From Scolanthus callimorphus (Eukaryota; Cnidaria; Anthozoa; Actiniaria; Edwardsiidae), in the NCBI GenBank assembly GCA_033964015.1, contig CM066913.1, positions 11,960,953 through 12,024,952 of the forward strand: a DNA stretch of 64,000 bases. The letters run 5' to 3'. The position numbers were made by a program, and so were the translations under genes. Positions 1 to 11,636 of the stretch are shown piece by piece (position 1 is the stretch's first letter; every line of letters starts with the position of its first letter). The notes beneath the pieces were generated by a model. It made no database searches and was not told where the DNA came from. It worked only from the letters and a program-made list of their open reading frames with translations.

Positions 1-295
1 GCCTTTGTTTGACTGTGAGATTCTATAATTGTTATATGAAATAAAATCCTTAATATCTTGACGTATTTGTGCTAGCAGTTTCGTTTTGGCGGAACGGACA
101 GGTACGAGTAGATTAAATAACAAGTGTCCCACATGGATCCCATTGATGATGTTCCGTCCTATAAATACTTTGAGGTAACAGATAAATATGGGGATAACGT
201 TGGTTATTCACTACTCATACAAGGGGTGTCCTTTAAAAAGTCTGGCGCTAGGTCACTGAGTCTACCCTTCGGACTCATCAGCATGGCATAGCCGG
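1..295 (-). repeat. dispersed repeat family, copy 1
   Basis: The reverse complement of this stretch closely matches 12310-12595, sharing blocks around 'gtgacctagcg', 'gtatgagtag', 'catgtgggacac' and 'gatattaaggattttat'. A third, partly overlapping copy lies at 43895-44225. No coding potential or recognisable terminal repeats are seen, so the class (LTR fragment, SINE or other) is undetermined. Copy 1 may extend left of the window. Confidence 0.75.
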
Positions 296-856
296 GATTT
301 GCCTCAGTAAACTTCATCGGCAAAACAACTGCAGAAGCGACTTTGAAAATCGAAGTGCTTTAAACCACAGCAAAGACCCATGTGGGACTGAAGAATGCTT
401 TGTTCTGGATTCCGCCAGAAAAGATACTTTAGTGAATACTTGCCTTCCACTCCGTATTCTTATCGTAGTCTTACTGATGATGGGTGTTGTATTTCTTTTT
501 ATAAAACTTTGTGCGATTCCTGCTATCAAGACCACGTGAAAAGTAATTTTATAAGGATTTAAGACCGACCCGAAGGACCATGTGCAAAACCACGAAGCAA
601 CAAAAACAAATTCATTAAACAAATAATCGCGCGCTATCCTAATTTTCCATTTTTCTATACATTTTCACTAAATTCGCCCTCTCCACCAACTTTGCCATAG
701 AACAGAAGAAAATAATATAAGATTTTATTTTCCCTTGCATAGACAAATAAAATGTCAACGGCAACGTATGAGACTCATACAATAGACCACTTGCCACTCA
801 TGCTTACTGGGTCATGTGACCCCAGCTACCTCTTAACGAGATGTTTTCCAGAAATA

Positions 857-1109
857 CAGCCGATTGCGTTTGAGCGTTTTACCCTAACAGTTCGCACGTT
901 ACGTTTGAACGTTTGAAAGTTGCATTGTGAGACAAAAAGTAGGACGTTTCCAAGGGCAACCGCCGTGTATTTTTCACTGACCAATCAGAGAGGACAGAAC
1001 TCTTTGGTTCTCCATAGAAACGTCTCGTTTCATCCTAGAAACGCAACTTTCAAACGTTCAAACATAACGTGCGAACTGTTAGGGTAAAACGCTCAAACGC
1101 AATCGGCTG
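857..1109. mobile_element. foldback MITE, TA target duplication
   Basis: Two inverted arms of about 70 bp start CAGCCGATTGCG and end CGCAATCGGCTG. Both include the block 'ccctaacagttcgcacgtta' or its complement. The element is flanked by TA on both sides (855-856 and 1110-1111). It has no coding capacity. Short length, terminal inverted repeats and a TA duplication fit a Tc1/mariner-type non-autonomous element; the superfamily is inferred. Confidence 0.8.
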
Positions 1110-1678
1110 TACAAAAGAAAATAAAGTTTCAGCATAAAATCTCTAATGGCGGCGAGTTGCATTTTCAAGATTTTACTCAGAACTGTCTTGGATTTGGGTC
1201 ACGTGACCCAGTTTAGTGCAAATGGCCTATTTCACTCATAAATTTCACCTACAAATTATGTTATGCCGCGCATGTGATTGGCGGACCAAACACAAGGAAA
1301 TAAAGAATATCAAGAAATCATATAACATATCAAACTCAATACGAGTCATTGTTGGAAAGCCTTTAGCTCCTAATTTGGTCCCTGTTACCTGATAAGGAAG
1401 TCACGGTAGATCTTCTTTTAATAACCCTTTTTGTTAAAACGTGGACGAAATCCACTTGAAATTTTCAGCCAAATTTGCTTCTTGTTTTGGCTTAAGAGCC
1501 TGGCCTGGTTTATTTTCAACACACAGGGAGCCCGTGTGCCCCACAAGTTCACGCAGGAACAGTTTCGGCCAACACGTTTACAAACGCTAAGGGTCCAACA
1601 TTTGAATTGGAAAAATTGTATTACGATAATTTTATCTAAATATACTACTGGGGGACGTGACGGCAACAAACCCTGCTA

Positions 1679-1791
1679 AGGCCTGGTTTCCATCAGGCAT
1701 CAGTCGACCGTGAAACAATAGAAATTGGAATTATTCTTTTGTTTCACGGTTGACTGATACGACAGATAAGACTATATGGAAACCAGGCTTA
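1679..1791. mobile_element. short foldback MITE (GCCTGGTTTCCAT ends)
   Basis: The left end AGGCCTGGTTTCCAT is the near-perfect inverse of the right end ATGGAAACCAGGCTT, and the inner halves also pair ('gtgaaacaatag' with 'ttgtttcac'). It is about 110 bp and non-coding. Superfamily unknown. Confidence 0.7.
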
Positions 1792-2001
1792 ACAGAGCAC
1801 ATGAATCAGGCGTGGCCTAGACGATACATGCTGCTCGTGGTCAAAAATAGTTTTTCTAGAGATAATAAAATGTGTTTGGTTCCAGTTTTGTGTTCGTACA
1901 TGTTTTGTGCCAAGAGGAGCAGCTGTTCTGTATTACATTGACAATGCTCTATCTTTAGTCAGCATTATACTTATTTAATGCTTCTCTGATTGCGTCCCGC
2001 G

Positions 2002-5000
2002 TCAAAGAGACTCAAGAATGGACTGCACACGTGCCACCGCGTGCCTGGGGTCGCCCATCAGGAATGTGTATAATCCGGGCTTGTGTTTCTCGGCGCACGC
2101 CAATACGATACTGAAGTCGGCTTCTGTCGTGAGCTGCAAATCATGTCTAAGCTGACGACGTGCACTGTAGTCGAGCAGAACTTTGCCTCTTTTTGGAGAA
2201 TAAGACAAAAATAGAAATGAAATTGCGACTCATAGTTACGTTAACCAAACGTTCAGCTCCAAAACTACAAACCAAGTCAGTCGGTCCTGTGACATGCTGC
2301 AATTTTATCTTCTCTTAAATCAAGCCTGCACATGCAGATGAAAGAATAGGAAGAAGATGATATCAGGAGAAAGAACACACAAGAGAAAGCAAAGATAACT
2401 CACGATTTCGCTTCCACATATTTGATCAGAGCAAGGGCCTTTCGTACGAGAAGGCGAAGAAAGCCAGCGATGAATCCTTTCCTGACATCACAAATGAGGG
2501 GTAGAACGTTTATCTGGAAGATGAAAACATATCTATTTATGCACCAGTCAATTGACAGCCCCGCACCCCCCCCCCCCCCCCCCCCCCCCATTCGCGCATT
2601 AGCGGGATACTAGCGGCAGATCAAGGGGGTTGACGGTTGACATGGCGAATTGGTCTTTGCGTATGGAATATTCAAGGGTTTAACAGCAAAGAACTGGGGG
2701 TCTAAACTCAAATTACGTGAGGTAAATGACATATTTTTGCATCATGATATAATTGGAATTGTCGAAACGCATGCTGGACCTCTCGCAGATCTGTCAGTTT
2801 CTAACTTCAAAAATTTCAATTTACACCGCGAGAAAACCGGCACGCGTTACGCGGGCGGTATAACTGTTTACATCAGAAAAACAATAAGTAAGGGTGTTAG
2901 CTACGTACCCTCTGACAACCCTAACGTGGTTTGGTGTAAACTGAGTAAAACATTTTTTAGACTAGATGAAGATGTATATCTAGGGACGGTCTATCTAAGC
3001 CCGCAAAACTCAAACTCTGATGACCTTATAAACGGGCTTGACCTAGATATTTTTAGATTTTCGAGTAAAGGGAGAGTTATCGTACAAGGTGACCTCAATG
3101 CTCGCACCGGTAACCTGCAGGAGTTTGTGAGCCAAGACAGCGATAAATATTTTGATTTACCTGACGATTACGTCGCCGACACCCAAAATATAAGGCAATC
3201 ATCCGATCACGCTACCGATAGCAGAGGGAAGGCTCTTATCGACACATGCACTGCCCTGGGATTGCGAACAGTGAATGGGAGGGTGATAGGCGATTGTCCG
3301 GGTAAAATGACCTGCTTTAAATACAATGGGTGTAGTACGGCAGATTATATTATAAGTGACGAGGCTATCGTCGACCAATTCCGTTATTGTAGGGTTAATG
3401 ACCTCATTCCATATCTGTCCGATCACTGCAGTATTTCTTACTCACTACGAATGCGGCGCGCTCGCTCGAGCTTTTTGCCTGAAACGCATTCTGAAACGGC
3501 CTATTGCACAAAAACTCAATTTAAACGTTTGATGTGGAACGAGGTCGCAAGAGAACGCCTAACCTCATTATTGAACTCTGAAAAATGGGTAACACAATTT
3601 ACCGATACTGCCAAAGTAGGAGATACCTCCGAAGACGTAGAAAAATCGATTGTAAACCTTACTAACGTATTGACAGCCCTTAGTCTTGAGGCAGGCCTGA
3701 AATATTCAGAGGCAAAAAATACTAATAGACTAGCTTATCCCGACTGGTTTGATAGCGACTGTCGCAATAGCAAACATAATTTAAGGAGACTTGGTAAAGA
3801 AATAAGTCGTAACCCTGGTGACGCACACCTTAGGAACACCCTGCATAAACAGAAAAAAAGCTATAAATATCTGTGCAGGAAAAGAAGTATAATCATAGAG
3901 CTAAAACTATCAATGAGCTTGATTTTAGAAACGCCAAAGAAACCTGGAGAAAAATAGCGCACACATTTACCGGTGCGGCGAAAAAGAATATCAACGTAAC
4001 TCTCGAAGCCTTTTTCAGCTACTTTAAGGCACAACGTCAATATCTTCAATTTGAATCTAGTGCGCTATCGCTCCACGAGGAAAGCACGGCTTACCACAAC
4101 GAAGTCGGTCCACTTGACTATGAATTTAGCGTGCCTGAGGTCAAAAATGCTTTGAAGAGATTGAAAAAAGGGAAAGCTCCAGGGTATTATAATATACTTA
4201 ACGAGGTTCTTCTTATCGCCTCTGATAGACTGTTACCCACGCTAGTCAACATTTTTAACGCTATTCTGCGCAATGGGCAATGGCCCAGTGTCTGGGGCAT
4301 GGGAGTAATTGTTCCAATATTCAAAAAAGGAAAAACAGATGATCCCAACAATTTCCGAGGGATTACTTTGCTCCCAAGCCTCAGCAAAATCCTCACTTCT
4401 ATTTTAAACGAGAGGCTATATTACTATTTAGAAGTCAAAGGGCTGCTAAGAAAAGAACAGGGTGGGTTCCGCAAAAAGAACGGTACCGTTGATAATATTT
4501 TCGTTCTTAAGGCATTAATCGATAAGTATGTTAAAAGCAAGCCCCAAAAAAGAATAACTTACTGTTTACTTGCTTTATTGATTTTTCAAAGGCCTTCGAT
4601 ACAATCCCTAGAGAGAGGCTGTTTGACAAGGTTAAAAAGACAGGTGTCACGGGACACTTTCTGGCTGTTTTAAAAACAATGTACAGCAAAGACCTGGCAG
4701 TTGTCAAAGCCAACGGGGAAATATCGGAGTCCTTTCATTGTAACATAGGAGTGAGGCAAGGATGCGTCCTTTCAACTACACTTTTCAATTTATACCTCAG
4801 CGATCTCTCTGAAAAGCTATGCAATTTAACTCAGGAAAGTAACGAAACTTTGGAGATTAATTCCTTGAAAACAAGTCACCTGCTCTATGCAGATGACTTG
4901 GTTCTTATGGCTAGGAGCAGCCAGCAGCTTCAAGCTTTACTTGATGCAGTACATAGCTTCGTTTCAGAGAATGGTATGAAACTCAATTTAGAAAAAACGA

Positions 5001-8000
5001 AAGTGTTAATTTTTAATAACGTAGGCAAAATCTTAAGCCACTCCTTTAAATATGAAGACGATATTTTGGAAAATGTGAAGTCCTATAAATATCTGGGGCT
5101 TACTTTCAGCGCAGCAGGTTCCTTTAGCTTGGCTAGGAATGAGTTGAAAAAGATAGCACTCAAAGCCCTCTACAAACTTAAGAAAGCAATGGGTAAAAAC
5201 TTTTTAACTGACGTTAAACTGACTATGCGGCTTTTTGATACTCTAGTTAAGCCAATACTTTTGTATGCTAGCGAAGTTTGGGGAGTTGAGAAGGATCAGA
5301 AAGGGCGCGACCCTGTTGAGGCAGTGCATGTGCTGTTTTGTAAACTTCTGCTTGGCGTAACAAAAACCGCTGTAAACAGTGCTTGCCTTGGGGAGCTGGG
5401 AAGATACCCTCTCTCCATAAATGCCAAATGCAGAGCCCTCAACTTTCTTTTCAAACTAATCGAAGAGAGGGGATTTTTATCCTACGATACTTTTCTCGAC
5501 CTTAAAGACAATAATTATAAGTCTCATTGGCTAAAAAAATTACAAGCAATTGTCGCTTCGTGTGGGTTGGGCGAAACCCTCACCAACATTTTGCAAAACG
5601 ATGCCTTGCAGCAGGATAAAGTGCTTTTTAAGCAAAGGCTGCAAGACATCGAATTTCAATGTTGGTTGGGCGAAATATTCAATGACTCCAAAAAGCCCGG
5701 TCAAAAAAACAAACTTAGAACCTATAGAACTTTCAAAACGACATATGATTTTGAGACATACCTTTCTAACATTCACAACCTCAACCACCGAAAAGCCCTC
5801 ACCCGCCTAAGGATTAGTAGTCATAAACTTGAAATCGAGACTGGGCGCTACCAGAGGCCCTATAGAAAGCCTGAGGACAGAATTTGTTCTCAGTGTAATT
5901 CAGGGGAGGTCGAAGACGAGTTCCACTTCCTGATTAAATGTAAGCGACATGAGATGGCAAGAAAACGAGTGCTTGAGGTTTTAAAAGTTAAAAAGGTCAT
6001 GAAAGATAAAAGATATATTGATGAAAGCCTCCTTTTTCAGAATCTAATAAATCCTCCTATAACAGCGCAGAGGGAGGTCGCTAAATATATATATGACTGT
6101 TTTTTAACTAGGGGTGGGTAATCTAAAACTAGCTGGACTCTTGCATTACTTGTTTTTGTATTTTTATTAATGTTTGTTAGCGTGACAGCCATGTACTTGT
6201 GTGTATAAGCTGCTAATAAACTATATATCTATCTATCTATCTATCTAGCGGGGCTTTCGTACAGAATTCACACTACATTACTGCCCCGTTGGTCGGGAGA
6301 TGCGCTTTCTTTCACGGCTTCCGCACAGTACATCGAGCGGGGAGTCACTCTTCCCCGGGACATAACACAACAGAAACCAGCCCGCTTTCCGGGCTGTCTC
6401 ACCTCCATATGAACAGCCCCTTACTTCACAAAAGACACGACAAATACAGATTTTTGTTACTTGAATTACACGTATTAAATTCTAATCTACACTAGCGAAA
6501 GTACATGCAAGTAGAAAAATATGGTTTTATTGCGCTTTGCGATCGGTTGCGGCTGCATTGAAAATTGGGCACCATTGACATGACTCTTTTCCGTGAGTAA
6601 AAATCCTTTGAGTTATTTTTCTAAATTCGTTGGGCAAGGAGCGCATTCACTCTTAATTGTTACCCTGGGGACGATGCATTCACCTCTCACCCCGCAAACC
6701 GAGGCGCTCACTGCCTTTCACTTGCCAAAAGGTGTATGCCCCGCTAATGCGCGAATGGGGGGGGGGGGGGGTGCGGGTTTGTCAATTGACTGGTGCATTA
6801 GTTGCGTATCCAAATGAGCAGTAGATTCCTGATACAGAATGAGCTTAGTAGTTTTGTGAAGCATGGAAGTACGATTGGCCCAGTGTTACGACGCTGGATC
6901 GCACCGCTGTGATCCGGCATTGCGTTTCCCAGCTAGGACAGACGAAATTTTCTTTACGAGACTGGTTCAAATTGAGGGCTGAACTTAGTTGTACTGTGTT
7001 TCCTTAGTCTTCCGGATGAGGCATAAAGGGGTAGTCCCATATGTAATCTATATAGGTATGTGCCGCCCCAAAGTTCTTGAACTTCTGGGCTCTTTAAGAG
7101 TTGCACCTTTTGACATTGAACTTCCAGTTTGAGACTTTGAAAGGGTGAAAAGGGTGCCTTGATTCCTCTTTCTCCGCGCCTGAAATGCTCTGAAACCCTT
7201 GAAAAGGGTCTGATAATGGGGCTCTTTTACCCCTAAATAAAGTAAGTAAGTAAGCAACTGTCTCAAATCTTCTAGCTGTGCACGAGTGCACTACTAATCG
7301 GGGAGACGGTGCACTACTTACCCCCCTTTCTCTATCAGAGCTCCAGGTGAAAGGAATTCAAAGCTATAAGCAAGCTACTCGGAACAGAGAAAAGTCGATA
7401 CGGTTGGTCGATCCGGGATTCGAACTCAGGACTGTACACACAGTGTGCCGTGCACAAACACACTGCGCCACCTAGCCATACTCTAAATAGGGTAAGGGTT
7501 TCAAACCCCTGGCGACACACTCACAATAAGAACACATTTTCTTTCTTTGAGGAGTTCTGGAGTTCTTACAATGTCAGCCTGAAACATTTTCTACTTACAT
7601 CGTTCATGAAAGTTTGAACAACAAGTCCTATGTCCTCAGTGATGTGAAAAAGCCCTCTGAAAGGAAACATCAAAAGTACATCAGTGGTGGATCCAGGGGA
7701 GGCACAAAAATGGTTTCAAATGGCAAAATGTAGTCCTAAAGACTACGTTCTAGTAGCCCTTTTGTCATATCTGGCTCTTCAAACCAGAAACACCCCCCCC
7801 CCCCTTTCCTAAAACCTGGATCCACCCCTGTATATCAGTGCAAGCAGTGTACTCAGGCATCTTAGTAGATCACTTAATCTCTAAGTGTGTCACTACTTAC
7901 AGTGAGGGGTAGACAGGGGCATCCTCTTGACTCTCCCAGATCAGTGCCAGCTCTAAATCAAGGAACTCCTGCCTAATGACTGAATGCTCATGAAAAGGAT

Positions 8001-11000
8001 AGGTCTGCTTCACTTCACCAGCATCTATGTCAACCAGTGTGGTAGGGTGAAGGCTTGTTATGACACCTTTAACAGGCAGGGCAAAGGTTCCCTCTGAGTT
8101 CTGAATATGCAGAAATGAAGAAAAGGTAAGGTAAAACAGCGGCGTAGCCAGGAATTTCTGAAGGGGACGCCGGATAGTGAAAACATGGGACAAAAATGCG
8201 CAAATTTTCTACAGCAAATACAGTAAATGTATGGGAAAATTTCCGAGAAAGGGGCGGCCCGGCCCCCACTGGACCCCCTGGCTACGCCCCTGTAAAAGTT
8301 AAGGCACTTTATTTGCATCTCAGTATTCTAACTGGCTAATCAGGGAGACAGGGCATCCAAGCGAGAGAAGACAGAAGCTGAACTAACCACCAATCACTTT
8401 CATCCTGTAAACCAACTGAACATATTCTTCTTACCAACCTTCAATAAGCCTTGTGTATATAAATCACTATCATAACAATCAGGATCCAACTCCTGGCCAT
8501 TAACTACATAGCGAGATTTCTGCCTCTCACTAGGGGTGAGAAATAATGCTAGAGTGTTCACCATCTGTAAGAATAAAAATTCATGCAATTTGATTTTGAG
8601 CTTATTGCCCTTGTATAAGAAACTTAAAATGTAAAGTTAATTTATGCATAAGAACTCCATGATGTAAGCCTCTTAAAAGTTAGATATCAGCACTTGTATG
8701 CATACCAAATTGACTTTTCTACAGATTCTCCAACAACCAGTGAACTACCAAACGTTTGAAGATGAGATGTTATGACCCTGGAAAAGAAGAAGAAACCTGA
8801 TCAAACACCCAAACATAGGACCCACCTACCCAGCGAATCAGCAGGATTACACTAATTTCTCATGTCTGAAGCTCAAAAACAGCAAACATAGGAGGCTTTG
8901 GGGAATAAGCCTAAGAAAACAGGGAAAAAAATAAGAACTTCATTCCCTGAGATAAACAGAGCTAAAGCAGTTTTAAAGTTACTTACCTTCTTAGGAATAC
9001 TTGATCGAAGATTCCCTCATGCCCTGCTCCAAATGCAGTATCATTGAGCTTAAGAAAACAAATATCATTCATGCTTTAATAGAAACCTTTCTTTGTAAAG
9101 ACTTACAAAGATCAAATATAAATTTATATTGATAAAGGAGTGTCTATTTTAGATGGGAAAACTCACCAGTATCTCGTGAGGTACCCCAGCACTCTGAAGT
9201 GATGTGAGTGTCTGAATGAAGCGTGGTAGGTAGGATGAGAAAACACTGAGAGCTGTGCTGAGGTCCTGAAAAAATAAGGCAGTCTCTTGCATCTGTGCTA
9301 AACAACTACAGGAGAAGAAGGATCAATTACAGTGAATACCTGCATATCAGAACCTAGTGATTTAAGAACCTACAAGTTGAAATTTGGAATTTATATACCC
9401 AAAATATAGGAAACTGTTTTTAGTCTTATCGACCAAACTATAGGCATTCCATGCTCAACTGAATAGCGCAGTACAATGTGGGCTTGTTTGAGTGGCTGCA
9501 CTTATGTTGGTCTGAGAACTTTCAGATAAGAGGAAGTCGCTTTCCTGCAAGTTTGCTGATTGGGTGCAGGGGCGTAGCCAGGGGTGGTCCTGGGGTGCCC
9601 AGGACCAAAAAATACAGTAAACATTAAGGATACCGTAAACCTTCGCGGGTACCCTTCGCGCAAAAATTCTCTTCGCGGCGCATTTAAATAAACCCCAATA
9701 AACTGGATATCATTTTAAAGATTAATAAACGAAGTTTAGGATGACACAGTTTTTATTCTGATTTTTCGAAATCTGCTCTAACGCGGAAAGGAAAACGATA
9801 AAACGGTGCGATTTAAATATGCAAAATGTTCGTATAGAAATACGGCGCCCATTGGCTTCAATTCTGTCCTAAATCAATCAACACTTATTGAATTACTTAA
9901 GTGTGTCGGCGATTTTTAATATATTAATCCATTCCAGAATAAGAACTTCCAAAAGTTGAAGGTTCATTTATTTGATGAGTTTCGACCTTCGAACAGTAAT
10001 AAAAGTGCGAGAAATGAAAATATCAAAAATCGCCGACACACTTTCGAAGATCAATGTTTTGACTAACTGCTCGCCAAATTTGAAGGCAATCGTACAAATC
10101 CTTGTGGGCGAACATTTTGGGTCTTTCCATCGAATCGGCAGCAAAATCAATACCGAGTTATAGCCATTTGAAGTAGTGTCAACATCTGAAGCGCTAACAG
10201 CAGGAAAGCAAACAAACGTGACATGATCGGCCAATTGGAGGCAAGCCTTCTCTGCGCGCGGGAAAGTATTACTGTGCTCAGATTTCATGTTGTGCTTGAG
10301 CTTTCGTACTCGTGGTAATCGCTTTCTCCAACATCTTCGACCATTTCCAGCAACCAAATTTTGATAAATAATGGGCAAAGTGCCTCTTCAACGAAGAAAG
10401 CCAGGCAAGAACATGCGCCGCAAGAAGCGCCAATTTCCTGACCCGAAGGCCAAGTAAACAAGATTAAAAGATTATACCGCCTGAATCATGTAACGCAACA
10501 CAGTTGAAAACTAGATTTTCTTATTTTTCTTCGTGAAATATAAGTTATTTTAATTTTCTTTTTTGGAATATTGAAGTTCCTACCCTAACTTATTGACTGG
10601 GATAAAAACAAAAAAATCGTCAAAATGACGCCCGCGAAGGTTTACGGTATCCTTAAGGAAAAAATTGGTTGTGACCCCCCTTTGGGGACGAAAAATACAG
10701 TAAACATTAAGGTTGTGACCCCCCCCCCCCTTTCTGAGGACCTGGCCCCCCTCCCCCCTTTCTGAGGACCTGGCTACACCCCTGGGATGGGAGGGGTGAG
10801 GGGCAGCTCCCTTCATAAAATATTGGATAATACTCACTTTTGCTTGTAGAACTCTTAGTTTGGCAATCAGTAATTTCACCCTCTCTTCCACAAGTTCCAC
10901 AAATGGCAAGTATCTTTCATAATCCATGTGTGGAAGATTTAATGAAAGGCCTGAAATATTACTTCCAGATTTATCGCGTCCGGTGAATATAAAGGAGTGA

Positions 11001-11344
11001 CACACAATTCCCTTCTCTTTTAAAAGAAACAATTTTGTATCAACTACATTTTCAGGTGCGTCACGCAATAGTTCTCCGTTAAGAGTGCGTGACACAACAT
11101 ATCTCACGCAATCCTCCTGGATGGTTTGTTGCCCGTTACCTCTCCATACGTGTCTCAATCGAGGTCCTAATATGTTGTCCCAGTACGACAAAATAATCCC
11201 AATAAATGGTCCCGATTCCGGTAAAGAAGAGATATAATCATCAGTTAAGTTAGAAAAGGCAAAGCTGTCGTCATGTGGAGTCGTCAAAAAGGAAGATTGG
11301 CTTTGTCCTGTGTCATCTTTGGCTTCCAGTAAACTCGGATCCAT
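2002..11344 (-). CDS. C9orf72: C9orf72 orthologue, DENN-family protein
   Basis: Family knowledge: C9orf72 is a DENN-type protein that acts with SMCR8 and WDR41 in autophagy and endolysosomal control. Exons read from the minus strand: 11344-10838, 9265-9167, 9048-8987, 8777-8706 (or to 8723), 8564-8435, 8093-7901, 7656-7599, 2513-2404, 2188-2002, nearly all with GT-AG borders. The product is about 466-474 aa, against 481 in human. Recognised blocks include YWDNILGPRLRHVW (exon 1, uDENN start), HLQTFGSSLVVG, LALFLTPSERQKSR, TLVDIDAGEVKQ, RKALALIKYVEAKS and the end block EKHKPGLYTFLMGDP. The start is the first in-frame ATG; the N-terminus is about 30 aa longer than human before YWDNI. Odd: joining exons 4 and 5 at the best-looking donor gives a phase clash. 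A GTAGAA donor 17 nt earlier restores frame but loses about six conserved codons. The 5.1 kb intron 7 carries a LINE, a MITE and a SINE. Confidence 0.93.
2617..6244 (+). mobile_element. non-LTR retrotransposon (LINE) inserted in the MITE
   Basis: A 3.6 kb element with endonuclease and reverse transcriptase but no recognisable ORF1. It ends in a (TATC)n microsatellite tail at about 6222-6244 rather than poly(A). The MITE sequence CTAGCGG occurs on both sides (2610-2616 and 6245-6251), giving a target duplication of about 7 bp. It sits antisense to C9orf72. The microsatellite tail and domain order suggest a CR1/L2-like or related clade, but the clade is not proven. Confidence 0.9.
2650..6121 (+). 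pseudogene. LINE endonuclease-reverse transcriptase, frameshifted
   Basis: The N-terminal third is an AP-endonuclease-like domain with GIVETHAG, VIVQGDLNARTG and the catalytic-type SDHCSISYS. The RT follows, with KRLKKGKAPGYYNILNEVLL, the motif A region near 4575-4605 in a different frame, and motif C YADDLVLMA. A C-terminal Cys/His knuckle reads CSQCNSGEVEDEFHFLIKCKRH. Frame changes occur near 2680-2700 (start of the endonuclease), near 3890 and near 4560-4600. The long intact stretches between them suggest a fairly young, recently inactivated copy. Confidence 0.9.
7040..7480 (-). mobile_element. tRNA-derived SINE
   Basis: Read on the minus strand, 7477-7405 resembles a tRNA. It has a box A-like TGGCGCAGTGTG near the start and a box B-like GAGTTCGAATCCCGG about 50 nt later, the spacing of an internal RNA polymerase III promoter. 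A unique body follows to about 7040. The tRNA-like part does not close a proper acceptor stem, so it is a SINE head rather than a working tRNA. It lies in C9orf72 intron 7, in the sense direction. Confidence 0.65.
7680..7832. repeat. dispersed foldback repeat with GGATCCA ends
   Basis: The ends 'ggtggatccaggggagg' and 'cctggatccacccctg' are inverse. The interior block 'atggcaaaatgtagtcctaaagactac' recurs, diverged, at 16545-16645 and inverted at 30435-30560. It is non-coding, and probably a hAT-like MITE by its short CAGGGGTGGATCCAG-type ends (inference). Confidence 0.6.
8137..8292. mobile_element. CAGGGGCGTAGCCAG-end MITE, copy 1
   Basis: A 156 bp element with inverse ends CAGCGGCGTAGCCAGG and CCTGGCTACGCCCCTG, flanked by TAAAA at 8132-8136 and 8293-8297 (5 bp duplication). 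It sits in a C9orf72 intron. Relatives are at 9567-10784, 11637-11794 and 54134-54388. A 5 bp duplication with CAGGG ends suggests a hAT5-type source (inference). Confidence 0.85.
9567..10784. mobile_element. CAGGGGCGTAGCCAG-end MITE, copy 2, carrying a nested element
   Basis: Starts CAGGGGCGTAGCCAGG and ends CCTGGCTACACCCCTG, with flanks GGGTG (9562-9566) and GGATG (10785-10789), a 5 bp duplication with one mismatch. It shares 'aatacagtaaacattaag' with copy 3. Its interior is interrupted by the TTAA element at 9628-10652. It lies in C9orf72 intron 1. Confidence 0.8.
9628..10652. mobile_element. TTAA-type MITE nested in another MITE
   Basis: A 1025 bp insert whose ends GGATACCGTAAACCTTCGCG and CGCGAAGGTTTACGGTATCC are exact inverses, flanked by TTAA on both sides (9624-9627, 10653-10656). 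TTAA duplications are typical of piggyBac or Kolobok elements. The interior minus-strand open frame (136 codons, 10378-9968) has no recognisable transposase motif and is probably chance. Confidence 0.85.
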
Positions 11345-11636
11345 TGTTTCGCCATAGAATTCACAAGTTCGTCTCTTCAATCATGAAGTTATGACATCCA
11401 GCCCCACATGAATCTTTTGGTGACTCAAAAACTGTGCTTGATAAACACAATATAAGTGCAGGTTTCTGTTTCGCTGCATTTCCCCGGGTACATCTCCTCC
11501 ATATCGCAGAGTTCGAGATGGTTCACGTTTCTCGGCAGGAAAGACTGGTAACTAAAGGTACTTCCTGCTCCGAGTGGGTTTCCTGTGGCAATCGAAAGAC
11601 GCGCCAAAGTAGTATAGGGGCTGCTAACAGTCTATG

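Larger units (their letters stand above)
301..2001. other. intergenic region downstream of C9orf72
   Basis: No gene is seen here. Short open frames have no recognisable domains. The stretch holds two foldback elements (857-1109 and about 1679-1791) and a palindromic site around 1195-1211 containing GTCACGTGAC. The end nearest 2002 should contain the 3' UTR of C9orf72. Confidence 0.6.
2540..6797. mobile_element. Harbinger-like MITE split by a LINE insertion
   Basis: The left end (2540-2616) and right part (6245-6797) together match the intact element at 46479-47105. The ends are TGCACCAGTCAATTGAC and its inverse, each followed by a long C or G tract and the block CATTCGCGCATTAGCGGG. TTA flanks both sides (2537-2539, 6798-6800), as it does the intact copy. 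A 3 bp TTA/TAA duplication is typical of PIF/Harbinger elements; no transposase is seen, so this is non-autonomous. It lies in intron 7 of C9orf72. Confidence 0.85.

Noticed and set aside
2540..2600. Long C tract considered as a C9orf72-type GC repeat expansion
   Set aside because: It is a poly-C tract belonging to the Harbinger-like MITE end, not GGGGCC units, and it lies in a different intron from the human expansion.
9968..10378. 136-codon minus-strand open frame
   Set aside because: It lies wholly inside the TTAA-flanked MITE, has no recognisable motif and no splice context.
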